Assembly (NCBI GenBank): GCA_934045905.1 | Contig: OW203761.1 | Span: 32,786,964 to 32,850,963, forward strand | Length of the DNA: 64,000 nucleotides | Direction of reading: 5' to 3' | Origin: Leuctra nigra | Taxonomy: Eukaryota > Arthropoda > Insecta > Plecoptera > Leuctridae | Shown here: piece after piece, positions 1-11,085 of the stretch | How the letters are laid out: each line of letters starts with the position of its first letter | How positions within the stretch are numbered: position 1 is the stretch's first letter | The notes under the pieces: model-generated | The model's database searches: none | What the model was told of the DNA's origin: nothing | Seen by the model: the letters and a program-made list of their open reading frames with translations, nothing else | Position numbers and translations under genes: made by a program

Positions 1-485
1 AATTGGTTAATGCGGTGGACTATGGATACAAAGCTCGTCTGGTTGAATCCCGTCCTCGGACGAATCTTTTTATTTTGTAATTTTCACAAGTTTGAATTCT
101 ATAGAATTCAAATATTCTATAATTCTATGGAGGCTTTTTTAAGGTTTCCCAATGTCAATTTTCGTCAGAAAAGTGAGATTTCCCCGCCTGCATCTCTTAG
201 GTGCTTTTTGTTAGGTTTGTAGGTATTGCCGTGAGATTTAGAAATAGTATAGCCGACGGCTGCCTTTTGCAGAGTAACTCCCTAATATTAGCACTCAAAG
301 AGACATAAAATTATTAGACGTCCAGGAGCTAGGATCTTGTGCTCTACTGCTCAGTCACAAAAAATAGTAAGAGCACAATTTTCAAGCGAACTCTGATATT
401 CGTATTAATCTGAACATCAGACATTGTCATGAGGGTATACATAATACATCATGTACTTATTTTTATTACGTATTTCTATGTGTAG
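1..485. other. MSH4 intron sequence, no further exon seen
   Basis: This stretch ends in a good splice acceptor (tag at 483-485). The expected preceding MSH4 exon, encoding the P-loop, was not found in any frame, so it is treated as intron. The 70-codon open frame near the left edge has no family resemblance. Confidence 0.6.
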
Positions 486-1753
486 ATTGGTTGCTTTGTT
501 CCTGCCGAAAGTGCTGCATTCAGAATTGCAGATCACATCTTCACAAGAATTGGCTTTGATGACAGCATTGAGTGCAATGCCTCTACATTTGTCCTTGAAG
601 TAAGAACATTTATTTTACTATATAATTTGCAAAATATCCAACTGAACTGCAGCCCGAACCCAGGACCTCTCACTTCCAGGTGGTTCAGGTAGCAGAGCTC
701 TCGCCCATCAAAAGATTCCCAGATTCAAGCCCCAGTTTGACCAGATATTTTTCATATTGTACATCCCTTCATCCTGACTCCAACGGATGTGTTTGTTAAA
801 AGCCAATATCTGACAGTTTAGAATGTACCTATCTAATGTTAAATGTTCTTAAACCTAAATCTCAATTGTTGTGTTTCAGCTCCGAGAACTTCAGTATATT
901 AAACAAACAATTACGCCTAACTCTCTGGTAATCGTGGACGAGCTGTGTCGTGGAACGTCTAGTGAGGAAGGGACGGCCATCGCATATGCACTTTGCGAGG
1001 ACTTACTTCAAACTGATGCATTTATCTTCCTGACTACTCACTTTCTTTTCCTTACTAAACTACAGGATCTCTATTGCAATGTGAACAAGTAAGTAGAAAC
1101 TATACTATAATTAAATTTAAAATGGTGTTACTGGCTTTATCAAATGTCATGGTTATTTGTTATTCATCCAGCATTCACTTCGAGGTTGTTGAGGAGCTAA
1201 CAGAGCAAGGCCGTAGTCGGCTGCGATACACGCACCACTTAATGCCAGGGATTACCAAAGTAGAGAACTACGGACTGCGTTTAGCCGAAGCATCAGCCAT
1301 GCCAGATTCAGTTGTGGAACATGCCAAAGAGTTAGTACGCATAGTTTCTGGCAACCGAAAGGTAAGAGTTTCACTCCATTGAAATTTATTTAGGTTATTG
1401 AAATTAAAAATTACTTAGAGTCTATACCTACTGAATTAAATGAAATATTTTAGGCAGTAGCTCCAAGTGTCGCTAGCAACTCAACAGAGCGATCGTCTTA
1501 TCAAACGATGGTTAGCATCTTGGAAGTGTTTGAACATGGCGATCTTACACTAGAGAAGTGCAGATGTCTGAACGGTAACCGTGCAATGGACATCCAAGAA
1601 AGTGCAGTTGATGAAGCCATGGAGATCGATGAAACTCCAGACAGACACGAAGAAGTTGAAGCCGAGCAAGCAATATCCGCAACTAATCCCTTGAACTACA
1701 TAGCATCAACACCTGCTGTAGCAGTGCCACATCGACAAGCATTCTCCATATAA
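486..1753 (+). CDS. MSH4: MSH4, meiotic MutS homologue, 3' part (last 4 exons)
   Basis: C-terminal 270 codons of MSH4, which with MSH5 forms the MutS-gamma clamp that stabilises Holliday-type intermediates and promotes meiotic crossovers in the nucleus. Exons read as 486-599, 880-1088, 1172-1361 and 1454-1753 (TAA). Acceptors tag/cag and donors gtaaga/gtaagt/gtaaga all fit, and phases agree. The first exon gives IGCFVPAESAAFRIA and IFTRI, the ATPase-domain segment characteristic of MSH4. The second carries Walker B (SLVIVDEL) and the TTHF switch; the third gives HFEVVEELTEQ and VENYGLRLAEA. The last 99 residues end in an acidic tail rich in E and D. The P-loop and N-terminal domains lie left of the window. 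Odd: DELCRGT replaces the usual DELGRGT. MSH5 is less likely because IFTRI..DDSIE..ASTF follows MSH4. Highly confident of family. Confidence 0.93.
640..740. repeat. tRNA-like SINE fragment in MSH4 intron
   Basis: The intron between the first two visible MSH4 exons holds GGTAGCAGAGCTCTCGCCC followed by GATTCAAGCCCC, resembling A-box and B-box/T-loop pieces of a tRNA-derived SINE. A second GGTTCGGGC-like piece lies on the opposite strand. Very degenerate; only a suggestion. Confidence 0.25.
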
Positions 1754-1983
1754 ATTTCTGTGCAAAACTCTTAGCTCTGCTAGATACACAGATATTTTAT
1801 AAACATTCAATTTTGGAGACTTGAAAAGTAGTCAGAATCAAGAAACTTTTAGTTAATTAACTCGTAATAATAATGATATTAGGTAACTTGAATACGGAAT
1901 TGAAATGTACCTAGATAAATTCTTTGGTATGAAAAAACCATCAACTCGGGGCGACTATTTGATGATTGTTGTCATGAGTGGGT

Positions 1984-1989
1984 AATAAA
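1984..1989 (+). terminator. Candidate polyadenylation signal of MSH4
   Basis: AATAAA lies about 230 bp after the MSH4 stop codon. No other canonical signal is seen closer to the stop. Confidence 0.5.
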
Positions 1990-2039
1990 AATAAATATTT
2001 CTGTAATTACCTACGTATACAATCACAGTACATAGTGTA

Positions 2040-2049
2040 TTTATTTATT
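2040..2049 (-). terminator. Candidate polyadenylation signals of UBE4B
   Basis: Two overlapping AATAAA hexamers on the minus strand lie about 0.7 kb beyond the UBE4B stop. They are 50 bp from the plus-strand MSH4 signal, so the two convergent transcripts may end almost face to face. Confidence 0.35.
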
Positions 2050-2752
2050 GTTAAAAATGTAATTTCAGGTTCAGTGCAATGCCCTCACAATGCCATAGTT
2101 TACATTTTCCTACTAGTAACCCAAGCAGAGGTTTAACATTGTGTTGTATACATCATGTTCCTACTACGGTGGTATAAAAGATACACCTTCTAATAGATAA
2201 ACGTAACGCAAGAATGATTTTTTCACATAAGTATCATGATTCATGATATTTTTGACATGTAAAAAATAAAAATAGCACTAACGAAACCAAACATCAACGT
2301 TTTTAAATACTGAGTCAACATGTTTAGATTTAATATATTAATTTGGGGTGAAAGTACCCTACCTTCATTATAACTACCACTTTTCTGCTTAAATTTAGAC
2401 CTATGAATAACAATATCGATAGATTTACAATTACATACGAGTTTTAGATTATGAAAGGAAGCCTGCCCCACAAAAAAACTTGTATATTGGTAAACAATGA
2501 GTGATGACTAACTTGATAGGTAATACGTAATAGCTTAAGATAGATGAACGGTGAACCTATACACTTGACAAAATAAAATAGTAAATAATTTTCAAAACAA
2601 AGAGTTTGTACTTTTAATGCCCAACAAGTAAACCATGTGTAATTACCAAAGGCCTTATAAATATAACAAACTTATAAACAGAATAGCACTCTACATTCAA
2701 TTAGGTCCAGGAAAGCCTGCAACCCATTTTAAAAGTAACAGAGAAGATTTGT

Positions 2753-5700
2753 CTACTTACTACTACTACTACTGGATGAGCATAGATTCCGTTTCTCTTG
2801 AATCCAGGCCTCGATCTGGCACCGCAGCTCGTCATTGGGTTTCACCATGTCCATGGTAAGTGGCGACCGGTTAAACGGATCTGTTTGGTCACTCAGAAGA
2901 TGTCTGTTAAAAAAACAATGAGTTTTATTGAAGTATATTTTCATAATTGTTTTTTTTTTTTTTTTTTTTATTACAAATACACAGGATAAATACACTTTAC
3001 AAAAATTAAACACTCAGGTCTACAAAGCCATAAAATGGCTTGAATGTGGAAGTAAACAAATTAAGTAATAAACATAATAACTAAACAGAAAATAACTTGC
3101 ATTTCGATTGCAACAAACGAACAGCATTGACGGATGACAAGAACAAAAAACAAAAATATACTGACTCAAAGATGATAATTTATATTATATAACCATAATA
3201 ATTTATTGAAAATGGTAATGGTAAGTTAATAACAATATTAAAGATTGGTAAATGAATCACATTGTTCAGCACTCAAAAAATAAATAATATTAAATGTAAA
3301 ATCACAGGGTTCACAATGGATTTGCTCCATATTACTTGTAAAGGTACGTTTACAGCTTGACTTTCGACGCTCGCTGAAAGATGAACATGGTTTATCTTTG
3401 ACCTTGAACGCCAGCGCTCGGCGTTGGCCAATCAGGAGGCTCAAGGCGAACGCTGAACGTCAAACGAACGCCGAGCTGTAAACGTACCTTAAGTGTGTCG
3501 CTGTTTTGTTTTCGTTTTTGATCATCTCAACACAAAACAAATAATATTTTAATAATGAAATGTATTTAGTTTACTTAATCATACCTATTAAGAACTAACA
3601 GGGGTGAAGCCTATACTAGAACCTCTTTGCTAATACAGTGGAACCTCTTTAGTACGTTTTTCAAGGGACTGAAGAAAAAAACGTACTAAAGTGAAAAACG
3701 TACTAATGAAACAATTTAACATGTGTTCTTATGGGGAATGGACCTTTTTAAAAAATTTACTAAGGAGAAAAACGAATTATTGAGAAATGTACTAAAGAGG
3801 TTCCACTGTAGTAATTATTAATTAATAAGGTAGTTAGATATTCTGAAATTTTGTAGTCTTTAGTGAATAGAGGACCTATGAGTACCTAAGCTTCAAAAAA
3901 GTAACTCACATTTATCCGAACTGACCCTAGTTTGGAATTGGATGAACAGAAATAAACCTCACCGAGCAATTGTTGAACGATCGATGGTTGTGTGTGATGA
4001 AGGTAGAACTACTGGATCTGTCATCAGAGTGCTCATAATAGGGTCAAGAAATTCTTCAGGAGCTTCAGCAAGAATTTCCTCCTCCGTTTGTTGTTTCGAC
4101 GCCGAGTGTGCAACTTTCGCAGCAACAGATTGAAGATCAGATATCAATGACCCACCTCCAATTCGAGCTGAAAAGTCAAGGATAGTATGGCTAAGTCACG
4201 ACATAGTATTAGGTACCAAAATAATAATCAAAAAAAATTGCAGTGAAAATTTGAGAGGATTTGAAATGTTTTGCCCTTGCCAGACATATAGGAAGGGGGG
4301 GATTGGGGGATTATCCCCCCCCCCCCCACTCTCTGTAGATTTTTGTTGATGTAATTTGAGCTGTCAATGTCACAAAGGTTCACAGAACCACTTAATAAGA
4401 AAGCCCTGCAGAGCTAGGTGCTAGCAGTCCCTCCCCACTCCCATGAAAACCGTTCTTACATGCCTACTAGTCCTCACCAAACACATTAAATTCAATTTAA
4501 ATTAGAACTCTTACCTAAAACATCCTCTGCTAGTTGAAACAACTGGGGACTGTATGATCGTCCATCTTTGGACACAGCCAAACAGAATGAATCACTTTGA
4601 TACAAATGAACATAGATGGTGCAAATGTCCAATACAATGTTGGCCGGCTCAAATTCATACTCTTTCTGATCTTTCACCTAGAATATAAAAAAAATAGTCA
4701 TAAAAACTAAAAAGCATTGCAATGGCATCTCTTCAACAATGAATTTAAATCTGAATTAGAATCTGAAAGGATGAAGTGTGATCGAGTAATAAGATGGCAA
4801 TCACTAGCATGTTAAGGTGGCGTGCAATGAACAATATTGAAGTACCTATAAAAGATTTGTATAATGCCTTGTAACTTGCAACTCCCTTTCCAATAAGGGT
4901 TTTCAATTTATGTATTAAAATGAACAAAACTTTAACATGGGAGGTTTAGAAAAATCATTTTGAATTGTTTTCTAACTTTTAAAATAGCACATGCTTGTAT
5001 TTTTCAATTTATTTCCTGACAGTATGTCCATGTCTACCAAAAAAAGCTTTGTTCAAATCTAGCCGAACTCAAAAATTAGATCTTAAAAAATATGACACGA
5101 TTTTACTTGGCTGCCATAAAATAGCATTGGGGAGGAAACTCAAATTATCTTAGAAACTAGACACAAGAAGTGTTTAATTTATTTAGGGATTGTGCATGGC
5201 ATGATTATCAATAAGTACACACAATAAATACAAAGATCCGAGACCAAGCCTCAAGTGATCGCGCAGTGTACCAAGGTGGTAGGTTGCATAATTTAACATA
5301 ATGCAACAGAAAGTTTGTTGCAGGGGCGGTCTGGGATGAAAAGGACCGGGATGCGATGAGGCAAAGGGCCCGGATAAACATGTCATACTGGGCCCGTAAA
5401 ACAAAGTGGAGAAAGAAAAAATGTAAGTAAAATGAGTAAAAATGTTGGTTAAATATGAAAAACTACAGTAAAATGTTAATAGGGGCCTGTAATATGGGAA
5501 AAAGGGTCCGGGATGCGATCGCACCCCGGGCCAGACACCGCCACTGGTCTGTTGATGATGAGATAGGTAAGAACAAATAAAATATCAGCTGAAATGTGTA
5601 AAATTCTATGATGCAGTAATTTAAAAATAAAATACCTACCTTAAAGTTCTTCATTTTTGGCCCCACCAAGTGGTACAAAAAGTAGTTCAGCATTCCTGCA

Positions 5701-8700
5701 ATGCGATCAACCATAGTTGGATGTGAGAAGATTGAAGTAATCTTTGAAGTCAGAAATTTAAGAGTTTGGATAGTTTCTCGCCCCAATATGTTGTCAAATC
5801 TAGAAAAAGTAAACATCATGGTCCATGATATTTATACCAAGAACTAATTTCTATCCATTTTGCTAGTGTACAGAAAACAGTAATTGTCAATTCCATCCAC
5901 TTTGTAAAGCGGGTCCACATAAATCGTTTTTTCGTTTTCCGTTTTTACAAATGAAATATCTACGCTTTTGGTAGGACTGTCCACATAGAGCGTTTTGCGT
6001 CTTCTACAAAAACGTTTGTAACCACCTTGCTCCACGCCTTCTATAAACTGTACATTCGAGATGTCACGAGGCCGTGGAAAACAGAAAGTTCATACAATTA
6101 TTATTTATATTTGTCAGTGACAGTTTGTGAGTAATTACTAATTATAGATGGACTAATATTCTATCACAGGTATGTAATTTAAAAATAATGTATCCAGTGT
6201 CAGATCGGCCATGTTATTTGATCATGTAAAGTAGTCGCATGTGATTGCCGATTGGATGTTAAAGGTTTTACGTCATTTCCGCCGCACGTCTTTTTTAAAA
6301 TCCTCAATGAAGTTTATGCGACGCGGCGAGGATAAAATCCGCATGCGACGGGCTTGTGATTGGTCAAGAGAAAAAATCGCAAAACGCAAAAACGGTCTAT
6401 GTGGACCTGGCTTTATGCTTCACTTATGGAAAAATCAGCAAAAGTAAGTGCAGAAAGAATATAATAATGTTACAATAACAGAAGTATGCAACAAATTACA
6501 GACATTATTAATGGCGTTTTCCACAGGCTGCACTGGCCCACACTAGTTCTGCACTCAGTTTGAAATTTGCATTGAGTTTTGTATGGTGACGTAATTTCAG
6601 TGCAATCCTTGTGCGGCCAGTGGAAAACGACATAATTAACCAAAAACCAATAAGAGCCAATTTGACAAAATATAATTTAGTATTTTCTTGCATTTTTTGT
6701 GTCCACACACCCAATAAAAGTGTGGTGTGCACACCTTTCTGTGGGTTTCTCATAAGTGCACCATGTCTAAACCGGTTGGAACACCTGTGGAGATGTAGGT
6801 AATCGACAATCGTGTTTGTTATATTACGCAAGCTACGGCGGTAGTATACTAACTACTTATTAATGATCCATTATGTACCTAGCAATCATTCCAATATGCT
6901 GCACATAACCCTCATTCTGTTGCCTCTCTTGTGGGGGCAGCTCTTGCCATTCCCCGGCCTCCCTTGCTGCCTGCATCTGCTTCAATTTTGCCATATTCGT
7001 GAGGGCTTCGTCCAATAGGAAAACAGCGTCATTGATCAAAAGGTTAACAAAACGTAAGAATAAGGGCGGTGTTACTGCCTCCATGTTTCCTTCGGCTTCT
7101 TCAGCAAGTCTCCTGGTGGAAAAAAGTTTATGAACCGTCACGTCATGTAAAAGTGTCACTATCTGGGACACACATTACAATACCTATACTTAATGCAGCT
7201 TTTTGACATGGTTTAAATACTTAAACCTACAGTACCTAGGTACCATCTTTTTTTTTAATAATAGGTACGTAATTAATTAATTAATAATACAGAACATTTG
7301 GTCAAGCAAGAGGATATGAATAGCTGATGAACTAACTTGAAAGGAATATCATGCATTTTATATTACAATGTGAGTTTATTGATGTTACAGCCTATGAACC
7401 AGTGGAGACTTACTTGAAGCTTTGCTGGTGCTCTTCTATTTGCCAAAGGTATTCCATAATGGTGTACATTGGTCTTCTGTAATTAAACTTTTGCTCAAAA
7501 GCAACACTCTGGCCGGTCATTTCAATACCAACGAAAACGTCTAGCAGGCTTTCAACAATCTAGAACATAATTACGCTTTTATGAGTTTAATTTATCACAC
7601 TCTAAATAACACATTCCAAGTTAAAATTTTAACTAACTTGCCATCTAAGTGTGGACCAACAAAATTAGGAGTGAGAATGTAAATTGTTTATTGCATATAC
7701 AATCTACCTGTTCTTTGTGGGGATGCTGCTTGAAAAGTAGTTCCCGGTAAAATGTAGATTGTGGTAACTGTTGAGTTCGGCTTTTATCTTCAGGTAAAAG
7801 AGCTTCAAGAGCCTCGGCCATGCGAGCTCGAAGATGTGGGTTGCGCATTCGTTCAACCGAGCCCATAAACACCAACAACATGGTCAAGATTGGATTCAGA
7901 AACACAAATCCCTGTGACTCGAGTGTTTGTGGGTTGAAACGACGAACAAAACTCAGAAAGCCACAAATATTTTCAATTAGGAACTCTGGTATACAGCTGT
8001 CAAATAAAAAAAGATTATTAGGTATTTTCAAATTCAATTGTGTTCAAATTAAAATGGATTGTACACCACCATGTCATTTTATCAAATTATTAATTACAAG
8101 AAATAGCATCACAATGTTAAGTTATGTTGCAGTTAGACAAAGCTCTGGCGCGCCTATGCGAATGGCTTGAACGGCAGTGCTCCGCCACTTTGACATTGAG
8201 CCACCTAACTAGTTAGCATCGACGCGCAAGTAGTGTTGTGAGTGGAGATATTTCTCCGGAGAAATTTCTCGAGAAGGAGAATTTCTCCGAGAAATTCTCC
8301 GAACAAAATTCTCCGGAGAATTTTTTTTTTAACTTACATTTATGCAAAGGAATATGAAATAAATTATCAAAGAAGTAACCTGAATGAGGTTAAGCAGTAT
8401 GTAACTTATAAGTTATACCTACCTATAGTATGTACATGATTGTATTCTGTTCATTATTGATTGAAACATACTTTTCAAATATTTGCCGCCTTCCATTACA
8501 ACAGCCAATGGAAAGAGAACTTCACTTAGTAGGTATAGACAAATTCTCCATCAGAGAAATGTCTCATGATATGTCATTAAAAAAAACTCCGAAAATTCTC
8601 TATCAGAGAAATTTGCTTGATATTTGGTAGAAAAAAAAATTCTCCGAAAATTCTCCATCGGAGAAATTTCTTGAGAAATTTCTCCGAAAAAAAAATCTTG

Positions 8701-10627
8701 AGAAATTTACAACACTACGCGCAAGAGCATCAGTTGTCGAACGGTAAATGTAGATTAACATTGTAAGTTTGTACCTTAGAAGTGGAATCAACTGTTCTTT
8801 CACTGGAAATCTGACATCTCGAAATCTATTGGGGGTGTAAGATTTTCGAGGTCCTTCATCACAATCCAAAGTGACTTGAACTAGCCACACTGCTGTACAA
8901 ACATGAAGTTGGGCCATCATTGCTAATGCTTTTGGTTCTATGAGAGATGCAAGGTAACACTGATATTTAGTCATGTTGAGCTCCAGGCGTTCTTGTAGAA
9001 TCTGTCGGACATCGGGCCTGGTTTGCTGCGCTGCATTATCTTGCATAGCTCGTTGCATCCGCGCCATTTCTTGATTGAGTTTCATCACATGTTCTGTCAC
9101 TACTCGGAATCCTAAGTCCAATGCTCGTTGTGTCAAGAAAAAGCACTCGGTAACAAATCCAAACACTTCAGCCACTGGCCTTAATGCCTCTTCATTGGTA
9201 GGAATTAAGCAAGTCTCCTCTGACATGGCTTTCATGTGCACTCCCTTCGACTGCATCTCCTCTTCGTTGGAACAAGTTGCAGCACAATATGTGGGATCAA
9301 TGCGCAAAAGCTTGAGGGCTTCAATGTTAGAGCAGAAAGGTTGACAGAGGCGTAGCAGAACACCAGACAGATTTAACATGAAACCATCGGAAACACAGAG
9401 ACTGCTGTCCGGCATAGGATAGTCTGAATGGGCATTCCACAGTTGACCTCGAGCAGAGTTTCTATCCAAACAATCGGCAAGCCAGCATAGTGTACGATGC
9501 TTTACAATGGCAGAACATTTCAAAAGAGAATGGAATATTTGGTAAAGCTGATCTTGTATAGTTTGGATTGCTCTCCAAATATTCTCTTCCATTATTGATG
9601 GAACTTCCCTTATAGTGAACTCTTTACCAAAATATTCGTACATACCATCCGGAGAATGAGGAAGGCAAGAAATACGTAACATGGATCCCAGAATAGTATT
9701 TGCAAAGGATCTTCCAGGAGTGCGAGTGGTTGGTGGAGTGCAGTACTTAAGCAGCACTAATGCCAGCTCACAGTCTGTAGCAAACACATGGATCATATCA
9801 ATATGTGTTTGCTTGAAAGAGAACAAAGTTGCTTTAGTCATCTCTTGCAGAAGGATATCTAAAAGATTTTGAAATGAAGCCAAAAGTGAGGAAACAGAGT
9901 TCTCTCCATCTTCCTTCCTAAACTCGTCTGCAACACCATGAATAAACATAGATATGTCAGCGGAAGTAGTGGCTTCATTATTATACAAATCCATGATTTG
10001 AAGAGATAAGTTTTGTCCTTCAAACAGCTCTGTTTGTCTCAGAGCCGTTGCTGCATTCCGCAGGACAAATCCTGTCATCTTCTCTACTTGACTCTTTTGA
10101 TCTTCACTGCTTACATTGTTACTTTTTAGTGCTAGTCTTTTGTGACATTCGAATAGATATGGAATAACAAGCTTTTCGGTAGCGTGAGATGACTTGTTAG
10201 AAGAAGAATGTGAGGAAATACCATTTTTATTATGGGAACTGACAACACAGTCAAGAGGGTTATCTAATAATAACCTCTCAAACAATGCTTGTTCAAGAGT
10301 TTCAATATCAATCCAATCTTGAGGAAAAACAGAAGAAGCAAACTCTTCAAGATAAATTACCGGTCTCTTAGAGCTAGTGTTTTTATTGAGTGTCAAGCAG
10401 AATATATCCTCCACTAATTGGCTTTCTTCTAGCTTCTGTTTCGCTGAATTTTTACAAACATCATCACTGATATGAGTAATCAATCCTGTATGACCTTCTA
10501 CTACATGATCAGGATCAGAAACAGTGTCAACTGCTTCTGGTGGGTCTGCATCGTGGGTGAAGGTCTTGGCTTCAGTCGGAGAAGTGAAGAGACCAGAGAA
10601 AGGATTTTTATCGAATGGATCAGCCAT
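2753..10627 (-). CDS. UBE4B: UBE4B, U-box ubiquitin chain-elongation factor (E4/E3)
   Basis: Orthologue of UBE4B/Ufd2, an E4/E3 ligase that extends ubiquitin chains on substrates and works with the AAA-ATPase VCP/p97. Exons, 5' to 3' on the minus strand: 10627-8775, 7996-7708, 7559-7414, 7112-6879, 5799-5640, 4677-4515, 4167-3963 and 2903-2753. They sum to 3201 nt (1066 aa) with every phase matching. Residues 1-617 come from the first exon. The Ufd2 core includes [11 protein letters not shown], the [16 protein letters not shown] segment and [17 protein letters not shown], as in animal UBE4B. The U-box spans about 985-1057 ([36 protein letters not shown]), after which the protein ends in a poly-Ser tail. 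The true start is uncertain: ATG 10625-10627 follows an acceptor-like cag by six bases and the frame stays open to it, so a short upstream exon encoding the usual RRRRLARL-type N-terminus may be missing. Confidence 0.93.
2949..2969. repeat. Poly-T run
   Basis: Homopolymer T tract of about 19-20 bp in the last UBE4B intron, just upstream of its last exon acceptor on the minus strand. Confidence 0.8.
3342..3489. mobile_element. Foldback MITE, PIF/Harbinger-like, 3-bp TAA duplication
   Basis: Left end AGGTACGTTTACAGCT and right end AGCTGTAAACGTACCT are perfect inverted repeats. TAA flanks both sides (3339-3341 and 3490-3492). The interior includes GCGCTCGGCGTT and its inverted relatives. It sits in the last UBE4B intron. 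No coding capacity. Confidence 0.7.
3636..3808. mobile_element. Pogo/Tigger-like MITE with TA duplication
   Basis: Starts CAGTGGAACCTCTTTAGTAC and ends with the inverted equivalent ...AAAGAGGTTCCACTG. TA flanks both sides (3634-3635 and 3809-3810). The CAGTGGAACCTC terminus is typical of pogo/Tigger mariner elements. Inside are repeated ACGTACTAA motifs. About 173 bp, non-coding, in the last UBE4B intron. Confidence 0.75.
5321..5546. mobile_element. hAT-like MITE, CAGNGGCGG termini, 8-bp duplication
   Basis: Left end CAGGGGCGGTCTGG, right end (reversed) CAGTGGCGGTGTCTGG, a hAT-type terminus. Flanks GTTTGTTG (5313-5320) and GTCTGTTG (5547-5554) match at 7 of 8 positions. The inner GGGATGCGAT motif occurs twice. 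Lies in a UBE4B intron. Confidence 0.65.
5900..6415. repeat. Degenerate inverted-repeat element
   Basis: GGTCCACATAAATCG near 5909 is mirrored by the inverted form in CGGTCTATGTGGACC near 6405. Internal repeats of CCACATAGAGCGTTTTGCG (5983-5999) and CGCAAAACGC also mirror one another. It looks like a foldback element or two nested ones inside a UBE4B intron. No clear target duplication. Confidence 0.45.
6511..6634. repeat. Short foldback element
   Basis: GGCGTTTTCCACAGGCTGCACTGG at the left is mirrored by CGGCCAGTGGAAAACG at the right. Intronic in UBE4B; no coding capacity. Confidence 0.5.
8231..8717. mobile_element. hAT-like MITE built of TTCTCCGGAGAA palindromes
   Basis: Termini TAGTGTTGT and ACAACACTA are inverted, and an exact 8-bp duplication CGCGCAAG flanks it (8223-8230 and 8718-8725). 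The first about 100 bp and last about 120 bp are arrays of TTCTCCGGAGAA and degenerate copies such as TTCTCCATCAGAGAA, separated by an AT-rich unique core. It lies in the intron after the first visible UBE4B exon. Non-autonomous. Confidence 0.85.
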
Positions 10628-11085
10628 GTTTTCCTGTTTTATAATATTGCTTTAAAAAGGGACTATTACGTATAGTCGTATAGTTATCCCCTCCTTTTAT
10701 GAAATTTTAATGTAAACATGGAGTGTATTATGTCCAACATAACCTTCCTGATAACACCTAGAAAAAAATGTTCGCTATTAGCAGCTGTTCGACGAAGGTA
10801 CCTACACAAATATCGGTAAGAACTACTATTTTACATTATATTTCACTAAACTCTATGTTCTACTATTGATGGTTTTAAATACTAGTAAACACGTTAAATT
10901 AAAATAAATAATAGAATGACCTAGGTACTACCTACATACCTACCACAGAATGACAGGTAAAGTTACAATCATACCACTGCCTTCTTTATTCGTTTTCCGA
11001 GGGCGGTGGAAGACAGATCACGTGATTTCGTGACGGACGGCGTGCGCGGTGAGTTGTGCGTAGGTTGTGCGTGTGGTGTCGAAAA
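10628..11085. promoter_or_regulatory. Divergent promoter region UBE4B/EXOSC3
   Basis: Only 458 bp separate the two opposing start codons. The 80 bp before EXOSC3 are GC-rich with CpG-rich stretches (GTGACGGACGGCGTGCGCGG) against an AT-rich background, which suits a TATA-less housekeeping promoter. The exact transcription starts cannot be read. Part of the left half may be a UBE4B intron or 5' UTR. Confidence 0.5.

Larger units (their letters stand above)
1754..2752. other. Convergent 3' intergenic region MSH4/UBE4B
   Basis: AT-rich, no conserved open frame. It holds the presumed 3' UTRs of both flanking genes and the candidate polyadenylation signals listed separately. The 76-codon minus frame at 2241-2471 has no recognisable homology. 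Confidence 0.6.

Noticed and set aside
10..222. 70-codon open frame at the left edge
   Set aside because: No family resemblance, not in phase with the MSH4 exon that follows, and in sequence otherwise behaving as intron.
11056..11085. EXOSC3 start ten codons further upstream
   Set aside because: That start would be GTG; the first ATG, in AAAAATGGCGG context, is at 11086 and fits the family.
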